A stretch of 64,000 nt of DNA from Bacteroidota bacterium (lineage in GTDB: Bacteria > Bacteroidota > Bacteroidia > Chitinophagales > Chitinophagaceae), in NCBI GenBank assembly GCA_018266775.1, contig JAFDZS010000014.1:1-64000 (forward strand), written 5' to 3'. The notes under the pieces are model-generated. The model was not told the origin of the DNA, did not search any database, and saw nothing but the letters and a program-made list of their open reading frames with translations. Below, one piece after another: positions 53,300-62,162 of the stretch; positions within the stretch are counted from its first letter, which is position 1; every line of letters begins with the position of its first letter. Position numbers and translations under genes: made by a program.

Positions 53300-53494
53300 A
53301 TGAGCAAAGTATTAGAAATGAAAATGCCTTCTGATCTGAGCAAAGTAAACACGAACAACCTCAGTGAATTTCTTTGGTGGAATGCACACCTGGGAGTGGG
53401 GCCGGAAAAATTACTGGCCGCAATTGAAAAGGTGGGTAACTCGGTGGATAAAATCAGGGAGTATATCCAGTCACTTAAAATAAAAAATAAATAA
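53300..53494 (+). CDS. Small DUF3606 protein
   Basis: A 64-residue cytoplasmic protein. The segment N-T-N-N-L-S-E-F-L-W-W-N followed by L-A-A-I-E-K-V-G-N-S-V-D-K-I-R-E-Y-I matches the short DUF3606 family, a helical domain of unknown function common in Bacteroidota and Proteobacteria and often near stress genes. It is convergent with the antiporter gene. Confidence 0.82.
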   Translation: MSKVLEMKMPSDLSKVNTNNLSEFLWWNAHLGVGPEKLLAAIEKVGNSVDKIREYIQSLKIKNK

Positions 53495-53511
53495 CGCTGA
53501 TGGATACCCGT

Positions 53512-54738
53512 TCAGCGCTTAGCCAGTTTTTCAATGGTTAAACCCTGTACCAGTATACTGAACAAAACACAGGCATAAGTTGCCACCAGTAAAATATTTC
53601 TCGCTTCACTATCCGGTAATGATAAAACCAGTGCCACGGAAAGCCCGCCTCTCAGGCCGCCCCAAACAATCAGCCTGCTTTCTTTTTTGTTCAGGTCAAT
53701 TTTTTTAGGTGCAATAAGCCCCGGTACATACACCACAATTAACCTGGATAACAATACTACGATAACAGATACCACTCCCAGTATCAGGTATTGTGTTTTG
53801 AAATCAATTACCACTAACACCAGCGCAATCACAATAAATAAAATCGCATTGAGAATAATGTCCACCAGTTCCCAAAACTTGTGAACGTATTCCTGTGTAC
53901 GGTCGCTCATCGCCAGTTCCTGTTTATAATTGCCCACTAATAAACCCATCACTACAACTGCCAACGCACCGGAAAGATGAAAGAAGAGGCAGAAGCTGTA
54001 TCCCGCCATTACAAAAGCAATGGTAAGCAATACTTCTGTTTCATAATGATCAATTGACTTTAAAAGTTTGTGCAATGAAAATCCAAATACCAAACCAGCA
54101 GCAACACCACCGGCGGCTTCCTGCAAAAAAAGTGTACCAAAGTGTGCGTAATTAACTGTGGTGCTTCCTGTTTCAAGCGTTTCCAGCAAAGCTAAAAAAA
54201 CCACCACGCCAATGCCATCATTAAATAAAGATTCCCCAACTATGATGGATTCAATTTTTTTCGGCACATTGGCCTTGGTTAAAATACCCAATACGGCAAT
54301 CGGGTCTGTTGGAGATATTAATGCACCAAAAAGCAAACAATAAATAAATTCAATTTCTATTTGCAGAAGATGACATGCAAGATGAATCAGTGCGGCTATG
54401 ATGATTGTTGAAACCAAAACACCGCCTACTGCAAAAAGTGTTATTTGTTTGATGTATTTTTTAATGTCATTCCAATGTGTATGCAGTGAGCCTGCAAAAA
54501 GCAAATACCCAAGCATGATCTCCAAAATGAATTTGCTGATATTCGCCTGCTTAACAATTACCTTTAAATCATCGTATGGCCGGGGAAACCAGAACCTGCT
54601 GGTGAAAATGACCAGTGATACTACTGTTGATAAAAAAAACAAACCAATAACAAACGGCATTTTAATATACCGGTGATTGATATAGGCGAAACATGCAGAG
54701 ATACAAATTATAACCGTTAATATTAAATAGCTGCTCAA
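53512..54738 (-). CDS. CPA1-family Na+/H+ antiporter
   Basis: A 408-residue inner-membrane antiporter with 12-13 spans. CPA1 (NhaP-type) signatures are A-L-I-S-P-T-D-P-I-A-V near 140 and G-E-S-L-F-N-D-G-I-G-V-V near 167-178 with the ion-binding Asn-Asp. W-G-G-L-R-G-G-L near 345 is also typical. It exports Na+ (or K+) against protons. The start lies 3 bp downstream of the DUF389 stop, so they are one operon. Confidence 0.93.
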   Translation of the reverse strand: MSSYLILTVIICISACFAYINHRYIKMPFVIGLFFLSTVVSLVIFTSRFWFPRPYDDLKVIVKQANISKFILEIMLGYLLFAGSLHTHWNDIKKYIKQITLFAVGGVLVSTIIIAALIHLACHLLQIEIEFIYCLLFGALISPTDPIAVLGILTKANVPKKIESIIVGESLFNDGIGVVVFLALLETLETGSTTVNYAHFGTLFLQEAAGGVAAGLVFGFSLHKLLKSIDHYETEVLLTIAFVMAGYSFCLFFHLSGALAVVVMGLLVGNYKQELAMSDRTQEYVHKFWELVDIILNAILFIVIALVLVVIDFKTQYLILGVVSVIVVLLSRLIVVYVPGLIAPKKIDLNKKESRLIVWGGLRGGLSVALVLSLPDSEARNILLVATYACVLFSILVQGLTIEKLAKR

Positions 54739-54741
54739 GGT

Positions 54742-56049
54742 TTAATGCTTTATAAGTTCGATATTAGTTAACGCAAGCCGTTGCTTCAAAAAATTTTTAA
54801 ACTTCAGCTCATCATTTTTGTTCAGGTTGTTAGCGGATTGGTAAAGGATCACCGTAATGGTACTGGTGCTGTCATTGCTGTAATAAAATTGATTATTGGC
54901 CACACTCAGCGATTGAATATCCGGTAAAAAAACTTTGGTTTCTTTCAAAAGCTCTTTAGTGTCGAAAGTGTTTTTCGCAATTTCCGCTTTCAATGCTGCA
55001 ATTTTTTGATCTTTCTCATCAACAATAACATCTTTGTCTTTAATCTCATTCAGGATACTGTTTCTCAATAACTGTATCCGGTCAGCACTGTCCTGTTTAA
55101 TAATTAAGCGGGTACCGGTAATATTGCTGGCCACTAATTTCTGGTTCAGGCTTTCCACTTCACTTTTTGAAAAATGTCTTGACAGGAATGCCAGTTCAAT
55201 GGTTTTGGGGTCGCCGCTGTAATCTGTTTTTTTATACACAACTGTATTTCCTTTTGCGGTGAATTCATCATCAATGAATTTATTTACAGCCTGCCGGTAC
55301 TGCTGTTCCTTAAACAACCGGTAAGCAAAAAAAACGCTGGGTACAAGCATTAATACCACAAGAATACTGATGCCATACCGAACCTGTTTTTGGTGTTTCT
55401 TATCTACTTCCTGTATGGCAGGATATTTTAAAAATTTTACAATGCTGTATGTAGCAATGCATATAAAAACACAATTGATGCAATACAGGAATATTGCTCC
55501 AAAAAAGAATTTAAAGTTACCAGTGGCAAGTCCATAGCCTGCAGTGCATAATGGCGGCATCAATGCTGTTGCAATGGCAACACCCGGTACGGGATTACCT
55601 TTTTCCACCCTGGTTACTGCAATTACTCCCACAAGCCCGCCAAAAAAAGCAATAAAGATGTCGTAAATATTGGGAGATGTTCTCGCCAGTAATTCAGACT
55701 GTACTTCTTTAAACGGGCTCAGGTAAAAATAAATACCTGATACCAGCAAACTGGTTGCCGTTGCAATGAACAGGTTACGGAGTGAGCGTTTTAAAAGATC
55801 AAAATCATAAATGCCTAAAGCAAAACCCGATGCCACAATCGGCCCCATTAATGGAGAGATCAGCATGGCGCCGATGATCACTGCGGTTGAATTTACATTC
55901 AATCCAACGGAGGCAATGAGTATGGCACAGGCTAATATCCAGAGGTTAGCCCCGGTGAAAGAAATATTATTCTTAATATTCTCCAGTGTTTTATTCCTGT
56001 CATCTTCTCCATTGTGAAGATTGAAAAGCGTATTAAGTAATGATTGCAT
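54742..56049 (-). CDS. DUF389 (TIGR00341-type) membrane protein
   Basis: A 435-residue protein. The DUF389 membrane domain (about 25-215) has S-V-G-L-N-V-N-S-T-A-V-I-I-G-A-M-L-I-S-P-L-M-G-P-I and P-V-P-G-V-A-I-A-T-A-L-M-P-P-L-C-T-A-G-Y, with about six spans. A further span near 228-245 leads to a C-terminal extracytoplasmic or soluble domain with coiled-coil propensity (about 330-365). Function unknown. It is the first gene of the operon with the antiporter. Confidence 0.9.
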   Translation of the reverse strand: MQSLLNTLFNLHNGEDDRNKTLENIKNNISFTGANLWILACAILIASVGLNVNSTAVIIGAMLISPLMGPIVASGFALGIYDFDLLKRSLRNLFIATATSLLVSGIYFYLSPFKEVQSELLARTSPNIYDIFIAFFGGLVGVIAVTRVEKGNPVPGVAIATALMPPLCTAGYGLATGNFKFFFGAIFLYCINCVFICIATYSIVKFLKYPAIQEVDKKHQKQVRYGISILVVLMLVPSVFFAYRLFKEQQYRQAVNKFIDDEFTAKGNTVVYKKTDYSGDPKTIELAFLSRHFSKSEVESLNQKLVASNITGTRLIIKQDSADRIQLLRNSILNEIKDKDVIVDEKDQKIAALKAEIAKNTFDTKELLKETKVFLPDIQSLSVANNQFYYSNDSTSTITVILYQSANNLNKNDELKFKNFLKQRLALTNIELIKH

Positions 56050-56235
56050 GAAATTTTATTTTGAGCAAAATTGCATTCCTATAGCAAAAATGCGGCAGAG
56101 GTGAAGGTAGTAATTTTGCTTCTTATTGAAGAAAATCAGTTGCTGCTCCAGTGTTGCTTATCAAACCAGGAATATTATTGACTTTATGTGCTCAATAGTC
56201 AATCATTTCACCGGTTGTTCATGCAAATAATAAAT

Positions 56236-58428
56236 TTATTGATGTCGGGTAATATTAGTTTGTGGTAAATAGTGATTGATGCCTTCCAAAACTCCTGAAG
56301 CCATTGGATGTTTGGTGAAGTAGATGGATTTGTTTTTTTTCAGTACTTCCAGTTCATTGCTGTAATTGGCAACTACAATGGCTTTTGATTTTCCGCTGAG
56401 CATATCTTTATCATTGCCACTGTTACCTGCCGTAATAAAATGTTCAAGCGGCATCTTCCATTTATAACTCAGGTACCGCACTGCACTTCCTTTGCTGGCA
56501 CGAAAGGGGAGTACATCCAGGTATTTATTTTCTGTAAGCATCACGCGTGCCCTTAATTTTCGGTCGTCAAGAAATTTATACAGGTCTGCCAGGTCGTCTT
56601 CAGTAAAATCTTCCTGTACATAATAACTTAATTTAAACTGCCATTGTGCATCATCTTCCTGTAAACTAATGCCGGGAAATTTGGATAACTCTGTCATCAG
56701 CTCATCACGTTTCCATTGGTAATCGATGTGGTTTTCCCAGCCTTTATCGGCAATGAATTTATTGGTATAATAAATTTCAGACCCGGCTGAACAAATCAAA
56801 ATATCAGGTTTGGGCAGATCGTATTGTGTAAATGCCGCTTCAGTGATCTCCCTGTTTCTGCCGCTGGCCACACCAAACACCACTTCATCAGCATGTGCAT
56901 TGATCCATTGTGTAAATTCTTTTAAGCCCCTGGTATTGTTGCCGTCCACCAAAGTGTCATCAAGATCGGAAATGATGAACAGTTTTGCATTGGATAATTT
57001 TTTACCGAATGCCATCTTGTTTACAAAGTTCAGTTCCTTATTATCTTTTTGTTTAAACAACTCATCTATCAGTTGCACATACTTGTTGGCGAATGATGTC
57101 CATGAATATAACTGGTTAGTGGCAATAACGCCATTGCCGGAATATTTTTCCCATAATGCCTGGTCAGCAATAATTTTTTTAATCGCATCTGCAATAGCAG
57201 CAGGGTTTTCAACATCAGTTAAAATGCCGTTTTCGCATTGCTGTAAAATCTCTTTTGGCCCGCCTGTTGGTGAGGCAATAACGGGTAAACCGCATGCTGA
57301 AGCTTCAACCAGTGTTAACCCAAAGTTCTCACCGGGTGTGGCATTTACAAACACCCCTTTCTTTCGTGCTGCGATCCTGTAAATTTCTGGTACATCAAGT
57401 TTCGGGTCATTCTTTTTGGGGATGGCCATTTTACCATACAGGTCATATTTATCCATCAGCAGCAACAGGTTCGTCAAAATGTCTTTTTCTTCATCAGGCA
57501 TTTGGCTGATGTCTTTTCTTACGCCGGCGAATATGGCAAGATTGGCCATTGCCTGCAATTCTTTATCCTGGCCAAATGCCTGTATAATGGTTTCGAAATT
57601 TTTTCTTTTGTCTGCCCGGCCAATGGAAAGTATTAAAGGTTTTGCCGGGTTGAATAAGAAGCGGTCAATATCGGAATTCACGCGGTATAATGCCTGTTCC
57701 TGTTCAATAGGCATTTTGAAGGAAGGCATATCCTGCCTGTAAAAAGGATAATATACTTCAGGGTTTACACCGGGAGGAATTACTTTAAATCTTCCTGATT
57801 GTACATTCTGGTATAAAGCGTATTGCGTATTGATGATATTTTGTGTGCTTACCACAATGATATCTGCGGTAAGCAGCAAGCTTTCTTCAACGGCTATACG
57901 CTGTTTCATGTTGAAGCGCTCTTCAATTTTTTCAGGCGAAAGTCCTTCCTGCAATAATACGTTTTGCTTATTTCTTCCCAGCGAGTGGCCGGTGGCTATA
58001 AAGGGGATACCAAAAATTTCACTGATCTGGCCGGCAAGATAATTACCATCTGCATAGTGCCCGTGCACCACATCAGGAAAATCTGCTTCGTCATCAATGA
58101 AGCGGATCGTTTTATCAATAAACTCATCTAAATGATCCCATAAAGTTTCCTTTGGCCGGTATGCACTGCCACCACAAACCATCCTTATGATCCGTGCTTT
58201 ATCATTGACCACTTCAATTTCTTTATCGTAAGCATTGGATACACGTTTGTCGTTGATCCTTCTTGTAAAAAGATCCACTTTTCTAACGCCGGGATGTTTG
58301 GATAAACTGTCTAATAATTCCAGTACATACTTTACCTGCCCCCCTGTATCCCTGTCTCTTCCAATTTCAGGTTCAGTAAATCTTATTAATCCATGGGGGC
58401 TGAATAACTGTATGTAATATCCACTCAT
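56236..58428 (-). CDS. Sucrose-phosphate synthase fused to sucrose-phosphatase
   Basis: About 730 residues, with the start placed at M-S-G-Y-Y-I-Q-L (nine codons after the first ATG). The GT-B part (1-460) matches plant/cyanobacterial sucrose-phosphate synthase: L-I-R near the start, R-D-T-G-G-Q-V-K-Y-V-L-E-L, H-G-H-Y-A-D-G-N-Y, G-H-S-L-G-R-N-K, G-R-A-D-K-R-K-N and the E-x7-E motif in G-E-N-F-G-L-T-L-V-E. The C-terminal HAD part (about 475-725) has I-S-D-L-D-D-T-L-V with both Asp present and G-N-S-G-N-D, as in sucrose-phosphatase. The bifunctional enzyme would make sucrose from UDP-glucose and fructose 6-phosphate. Sucrose synthesis is rare in Bacteroidota. It is divergent from a GH32-like gene. 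Confidence 0.9.
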   Translation of the reverse strand: MSGYYIQLFSPHGLIRFTEPEIGRDRDTGGQVKYVLELLDSLSKHPGVRKVDLFTRRINDKRVSNAYDKEIEVVNDKARIIRMVCGGSAYRPKETLWDHLDEFIDKTIRFIDDEADFPDVVHGHYADGNYLAGQISEIFGIPFIATGHSLGRNKQNVLLQEGLSPEKIEERFNMKQRIAVEESLLLTADIIVVSTQNIINTQYALYQNVQSGRFKVIPPGVNPEVYYPFYRQDMPSFKMPIEQEQALYRVNSDIDRFLFNPAKPLILSIGRADKRKNFETIIQAFGQDKELQAMANLAIFAGVRKDISQMPDEEKDILTNLLLLMDKYDLYGKMAIPKKNDPKLDVPEIYRIAARKKGVFVNATPGENFGLTLVEASACGLPVIASPTGGPKEILQQCENGILTDVENPAAIADAIKKIIADQALWEKYSGNGVIATNQLYSWTSFANKYVQLIDELFKQKDNKELNFVNKMAFGKKLSNAKLFIISDLDDTLVDGNNTRGLKEFTQWINAHADEVVFGVASGRNREITEAAFTQYDLPKPDILICSAGSEIYYTNKFIADKGWENHIDYQWKRDELMTELSKFPGISLQEDDAQWQFKLSYYVQEDFTEDDLADLYKFLDDRKLRARVMLTENKYLDVLPFRASKGSAVRYLSYKWKMPLEHFITAGNSGNDKDMLSGKSKAIVVANYSNELEVLKKNKSIYFTKHPMASGVLEGINHYLPQTNITRHQ

Positions 58429-58530
58429 CTTCGCACATTTACATTTGCTTAACAATAGTTAAAATTACTCAATACGGCTTAAATAGGCTACTTTTATTGC
58501 TTAAAAAACGATTAAAAGTATAGCGAATTT

Positions 58531-59997
58531 ATGTACTCAGGATCTGGCTTTAGCGACTGGGAAATTGGAGATATTACAGTCATTATTCACAATGGCGTTT
58601 ATCATTTGTTTCACCTGATCATTCCCAATCACGACTATATTGCGCATGCAGTTTCTGATGATGGTATTTCCTGGAAAAGAGTGAATAATGCATTGTTTGT
58701 TGGCCACCCCGGTGAATGGGATGATGATATGTTGTGGACCATGCATGTGGTTGAAGTGGAAGAAAAGTTTGAAATGTATTACACCGGTTTGCAGCGTAAA
58801 GACAGGGGCATTATTTCCCGTATTGGTTTTGCAGAATCAACTAACCTGATCGACTGGACGAAAAATAAAAAAAATATTTTCCCTATTGAACCCCGTGGTG
58901 TGTATTATGAAACGCATCAAACAAATCCCCGGACCTGGCTCAGCTTTCGTGACCCATTCCGTTTTGACTATAAAAATGATGTGTACCTGCTTGTTGCCAC
59001 ACGCACCCTTACCGGGCCGGTTTCAAGAAGGGGTTGTGTGGGGTTGGTAAAAATTACCAACGACAGCTATGATCTTTTACCTCCTTTGCTGCATCCCGGT
59101 GTTTACGATGATGTTGAATGCCCGTGCATTTTCGAGATCAACGGGTGGTATTATCTTTTAGGATCAATACGGGAAGATATACAGGTGCGGTATTGGTTTG
59201 CCAATGATTTTTTTGGAGCCTACCAGTCTTTTAGTGCAGATGTTTTGCTGCCCCGCGGTAATTATGCAGCACGCACTGCACAGGATGGTGAGCATTTGTT
59301 GCTGTACAACTTTTTTTATGCGTATGGAAAGATTGATGCCCTTCGTGTATTGCCACCACCAAAAGAATTGGTGACCGATAAAGATGGAAAACTGCATCTT
59401 AAAAGTTATTACCGGTGGAAGATGATGACAGTGAAAACGATTCATCAGCAGGATTTTCACCAGTTAAGTTGTTTGCTCAATAACCCGACTGCTTCATTTT
59501 CCGTAAGTGAACAGGAGTGGACCTGCAAATCAAAAAGCGGTTATGAAATATTTGCTTTTGAAAAACCGGCTGCCAATTTTATATGGGAAGGTTTTATTGC
59601 CGTTGAAGGAATGGGAAAATTTGGATTGGTGAGTGATATGGATGATAATGCCAGCGGCTATTTTATTTCTTTCGATTTATCTAACGGCATAGCAGACATC
59701 AGGTCGTGGGGGTTTAATGATAAAGATACCCGCCAGAATTTTGTTTTTAATGATATTCAATCAGGCCTGTTTTCAGTGGCGAAAACGGGCGGTATTTTTT
59801 TCCGCTTAATCCGTTATGGCAACTATATAGAACTTTCTATTGACGGTTATGTGCAGCTTACATTGATGGATTATACTTTTTCCGGCAGGAACATTGGTAT
59901 CTACGCCTGTTCATCAGCAGTGTCGCTGCAAAACGCTGTTTTAAATACCCTGCCGATGCACAAGGAAGAATATGCAAGCCAGGAAGAAACGAACTAG
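58531..59997 (+). CDS. GH32-like (clan GH-J) cytoplasmic glycosidase
   Basis: A 488-residue protein without a signal peptide. The five-bladed propeller (about 1-300) shows D-W-E-I-G-D near 9-14 (position of the nucleophile motif), D-D-M-L-W-T near 68, the R-D-P motif in S-F-R-D-P-F (about 135-140), and V-E-C-P near 195 (E-C acid/base). The C-terminal half (about 300-480) is a beta-sandwich as in GH32. Being cytoplasmic and divergent by about 100 bp from the sucrose-phosphate synthase gene, it is likely to act on sucrose or a sucrosyl compound, hydrolytically or phosphorolytically. The first motif is not the standard W-M-N-D-P-N, so specificity is open. Confidence 0.82.
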   Translation: MYSGSGFSDWEIGDITVIIHNGVYHLFHLIIPNHDYIAHAVSDDGISWKRVNNALFVGHPGEWDDDMLWTMHVVEVEEKFEMYYTGLQRKDRGIISRIGFAESTNLIDWTKNKKNIFPIEPRGVYYETHQTNPRTWLSFRDPFRFDYKNDVYLLVATRTLTGPVSRRGCVGLVKITNDSYDLLPPLLHPGVYDDVECPCIFEINGWYYLLGSIREDIQVRYWFANDFFGAYQSFSADVLLPRGNYAARTAQDGEHLLLYNFFYAYGKIDALRVLPPPKELVTDKDGKLHLKSYYRWKMMTVKTIHQQDFHQLSCLLNNPTASFSVSEQEWTCKSKSGYEIFAFEKPAANFIWEGFIAVEGMGKFGLVSDMDDNASGYFISFDLSNGIADIRSWGFNDKDTRQNFVFNDIQSGLFSVAKTGGIFFRLIRYGNYIELSIDGYVQLTLMDYTFSGRNIGIYACSSAVSLQNAVLNTLPMHKEEYASQEETN

Positions 59998-60010
59998 ATC
60001 ATTCAGCAAA

Positions 60011-60445
60011 TTATCCATTAATGCCCTTGATTGGTACAGGAAAAATAAAATCTTCAAGTACGTTTCTATGTGCTTTGGAAACATGGTCCTTAAATGAATT
60101 CATACTCCTGTGCATGGCGGCTGCATATGTATTGCCTAATTGATGCAGTATCTTTTCAATCAGTGTCAATTCGTGTTTAATTACCTGTTCTCTTTCAGTT
60201 TTGTCTTCAGGTAAATGCTGCTCCAGTTCTGTAATATTGGAAGCAAATACCTTATCAGCCGCATGATAAAAGCCAGACAGCAGGGGATTGCAGGAATAGG
60301 TTTTGATATGTACAAATTTGATGATCTCCTTTTTCTCCGATTTGTCGAGGTGTTTTTCGTTGTTTAGTGCAAGCAGGGTAATATAAGCGGGAAATTTTAA
60401 TAAGGCGCTTTTTTCATCTTCTTTGAGTTCTTCAAATGTTTTCAT
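60011..60445 (-). CDS. Uncharacterised helical protein
   Basis: A 144-residue all-helical cytoplasmic protein, rich in Lys and Glu, with L-D-K-S-E-K-K-E near residue 34 and a conserved-looking C-terminus (D-H-V-S-K-A-H-R-N-V-L). There is a loose resemblance to TerB-like helical proteins, without certainty. Similar proteins occur near universal stress genes in related bacteria, to my recollection. Convergent with the GH32-like gene. Confidence 0.72.
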   Translation of the reverse strand: MKTFEELKEDEKSALLKFPAYITLLALNNEKHLDKSEKKEIIKFVHIKTYSCNPLLSGFYHAADKVFASNITELEQHLPEDKTEREQVIKHELTLIEKILHQLGNTYAAAMHRSMNSFKDHVSKAHRNVLEDFIFPVPIKGING

Positions 60446-60634
60446 AACCTGTTAATATTTTATTTTTTAAAAAAGACATGTTGAAGTACAATTGTATGTG
60501 CTGTTTTGTGCAGCTATTCAGAGAGATAGTAAGAGGCAATAAAGTTACAACCTGGCTTTGCTTACTCTTTTCCCGTGAGCTTGTTTTAATGGTATTTTAA
60601 TTGTTCCTTAATCCGTTCGTGGTGGAATAGAAAA

Positions 60635-60642
60635 TACCTTTG
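60635..60642 (+). promoter_or_regulatory. Candidate -7 element
   Basis: TACCTTTG matches TAnnTTTG and lies 17 bp before the start of the universal stress gene at 60660. No clear -33 element is visible at the expected distance. Confidence 0.35.
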
Positions 60643-60659
60643 GCTTTATCGCTCAGTCA

Positions 60660-61526
60660 ATGAAGAAACTATTTAACAATATCCTTATACCGGTTAATTT
60701 TTCAGCACCTTTTCATGAGGTAATTAACAAAGCGGTTGATATCGCCAAACTTTATCAATGTGAAATTTATTTACTGCATGTAAATGCAGCGCCTTTTTTT
60801 TCATCCAAAAACATTACTGCAGCAAATAATTCTGGTGAACAAAATGTTCCTGGTCATGTTGAACCAGGAATTGAACCTAATCATTTTTCCAAATACATCA
60901 TGGAGTTGACAGGAGAAACCATACCTGTGAAAAATGTTTTTTTAACCGGAGCGTGGCATAAAGCTATTGATGACTGTATCATTCAAAATAAAATTGATTT
61001 GGTATTAATTGGTGCAAACGCTTTTATTGGAGGAAAGCGGAAATTAAACCTGAACCCGGATAAGATTGCCGCAGCAGCAAATATTCCTGTTGTTATTGTA
61101 CCGGAAGACAGGAAGTTAGTGGGTTTACATTCTATTGTGATACCGGTTACAGATTTTTTACCTGTCAGAAAGTTGATCTATGCTGTTTATCTTGCAAAAG
61201 AATATCACAGCACCATTATTTTATTGGGTATAATGAACGGAATAACAGAAGATAAAGTGAGGTATTACGTTAAAAGATCGCAGGAACTGATTTTGGATAT
61301 GGATGATTTTGCAATTGAGACAGTATTTGTGAATGGCGAAAATGTGGCAAAGGAAGTATATGATTTTGCCATACAGAAATTTGTTGACCTTGTTATATTG
61401 AATCCCGGAGCGCAAACGATGATGCCGGGTTTATTTTCTTCACTGCGTGGAAACAGGATTCAAAAATATTCTATTCCGCCGGTATTGGCAGTAAACACCC
61501 TTCCCGGCTTTTATGAAATGGTTTGA
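60660..61526 (+). CDS. Universal stress protein, two domains
   Basis: A 288-residue paralogue of the gene at 50653: M-K-K-L-F-N-N-I-L-I-P-V-N-F-S at the start, I-V-I-P-V-T-D-F-L-P-V-R-K-L-I-Y in the middle and L-V-I-L-N-P-G-A-Q-T-M-M-P-G-L near the end. Cytoplasmic; expected to respond to starvation or oxygen limitation by family analogy. A degenerate tRNA copy follows on the opposite strand. Confidence 0.9.
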   Translation: MKKLFNNILIPVNFSAPFHEVINKAVDIAKLYQCEIYLLHVNAAPFFSSKNITAANNSGEQNVPGHVEPGIEPNHFSKYIMELTGETIPVKNVFLTGAWHKAIDDCIIQNKIDLVLIGANAFIGGKRKLNLNPDKIAAAANIPVVIVPEDRKLVGLHSIVIPVTDFLPVRKLIYAVYLAKEYHSTIILLGIMNGITEDKVRYYVKRSQELILDMDDFAIETVFVNGENVAKEVYDFAIQKFVDLVILNPGAQTMMPGLFSSLRGNRIQKYSIPPVLAVNTLPGFYEMV

Positions 61527-61544
61527 ACAGAGCATAATAAAAAT

Positions 61545-61647
61545 GAGATTACCATAAAGTAATCTCTTGAGTTTTTGTGACCGCGTCAGGATTCAAACGG
61601 GAAACCTCCCCGACCTTTAGTCGGGGAGCGCTATTCAGTTGAGTTAC
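61545..61647 (-). repeat. Degenerate tRNA copy A with terminator, overlapping the GIY-YIG stop
   Basis: On the minus strand this holds the 3' acceptor, T-loop and D-arm sequence of the tRNA-Arg at 62062, but the anticodon arm is replaced by CCCCGACTAAAGGTCGGGG, the T-stem is mismatched and the 5' acceptor does not pair. A hairpin GAGATTAC/GTAATCTC (61545-61566) plus a U-tract ends it. Positions 61545-61642 equal copy B (61903-62000) with one mismatch. Its D-arm sequence supplies the last codons and stop of the GIY-YIG gene. Confidence 0.85.
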
Positions 61648-61891
61648 GTTTAATAAGCTCCTCAATTTTGACCCTGTTTTTCCAAGCCTTTAATTGCCTT
61701 TCCCGTTGCATAGCTTGTAGTTTATCATTGAAGATTTCAGTGTACACAATTTTCCAATCATTTGCTTTGCTGGTGAAACCGGTATGGTTAGCAAGATGTT
61801 TTTGTAATCTGTGCTGAGCACTCTCACCAGTAAAGCCGATATAATAGCGATTAATTTGTTCAGAAAATAAAATATAGACGGTAAACATCAT
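61631..61891 (-). CDS. GIY-YIG nuclease domain protein
   Basis: An 86-residue single-domain GIY-YIG protein. V-Y-I-L (about 4-7) and Y-Y-I-G (about 16-19) form the GIY-YIG-type pair, followed by R28 in A-Q-H-R-L-Q-K-H and E73 in a family-typical helix region (W-K-N-R-V-K-I-E-E-L). Proteins like this (UPF0213/YhbQ size) are DNA nucleases or homing-like relics. The gene sits between two direct copies of a degenerate tRNA; the codons for R-N-S-T-E and the stop are made of tRNA D-arm sequence (CGTAACTCAACTGAATAG, compare CGTAGCTCAACTGAATAG in the intact tRNA). Translation could also start at the second Met. Confidence 0.88.
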   Translation of the reverse strand: MMFTVYILFSEQINRYYIGFTGESAQHRLQKHLANHTGFTSKANDWKIVYTEIFNDKLQAMQRERQLKAWKNRVKIEELIKRNSTE

Positions 61892-61901
61892 TTAATAAAA
61901 A

Positions 61902-62004
61902 AGAGATTACCATAAAGTAATCTCTTGAGTTTTTGTGACCGCGTCAGGATTCAAACGGGAAACCTCCCCGACCTTTAGTCGGGGTGCGCTATTCAGTTGA
62001 GCCA
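61902..62004 (-). repeat. Degenerate tRNA copy B with terminator
   Basis: Same structure as copy A: 3' three-quarters of a tRNA-Arg-like sequence, with the CCCCGACTAAAGGTCGGGG anticodon arm and a following hairpin terminator at 61902-61925. It lies immediately upstream of the GIY-YIG gene (start at 61891) and downstream of the intact tRNA. Confidence 0.85.
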
Positions 62005-62020
62005 CATTCAAAAGATCATA

Positions 62021-62051
62021 ATAAAAAAGAGATTACGATGAAGTAATCTCT
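62021..62051 (-). terminator. Intrinsic terminator of tRNA-Arg
   Basis: AGAGATTAC (62028-62036) and GTAATCTCT (62043-62051) form a 9-bp stem; on the minus strand it is followed by a U-rich tract. It lies 10 bp beyond the 3' end of the tRNA. Confidence 0.85.
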
Positions 62052-62061
62052 TGAGTTTTTG

Positions 62062-62135
62062 TGACCGCGTCAGGATTCAAACCTGAAACCTTCTGATCCG
62101 TAGTCAGATGCTCTATTCAGTTGAGCTACGCAGCC
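62062..62135 (-). tRNA. tRNA-Arg (anticodon ACG)
   Basis: The minus strand folds as a full cloverleaf: acceptor GGCTGCG/CGCGGTC, D-arm with AGCTC...GAGC, anticodon arm TCTGA-CTACGGA-TCAGA with anticodon ACG, T-arm TCAGG-TTTGAAT-CCTGA, discriminator A. The CCA end is not encoded. Length 74 nt. It decodes CGN Arg codons after A34-to-inosine editing. Confidence 0.93.
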
Positions 62136-62162
62136 ATTCGTTAATTGGCTAAGTTATTTTCT

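Noticed and set aside
61902-62004. Functional tRNA with anticodon AAA
   Set aside because: The T-stem has mismatches and the 5' acceptor does not pair with the 3' strand, so it cannot fold as a normal tRNA.
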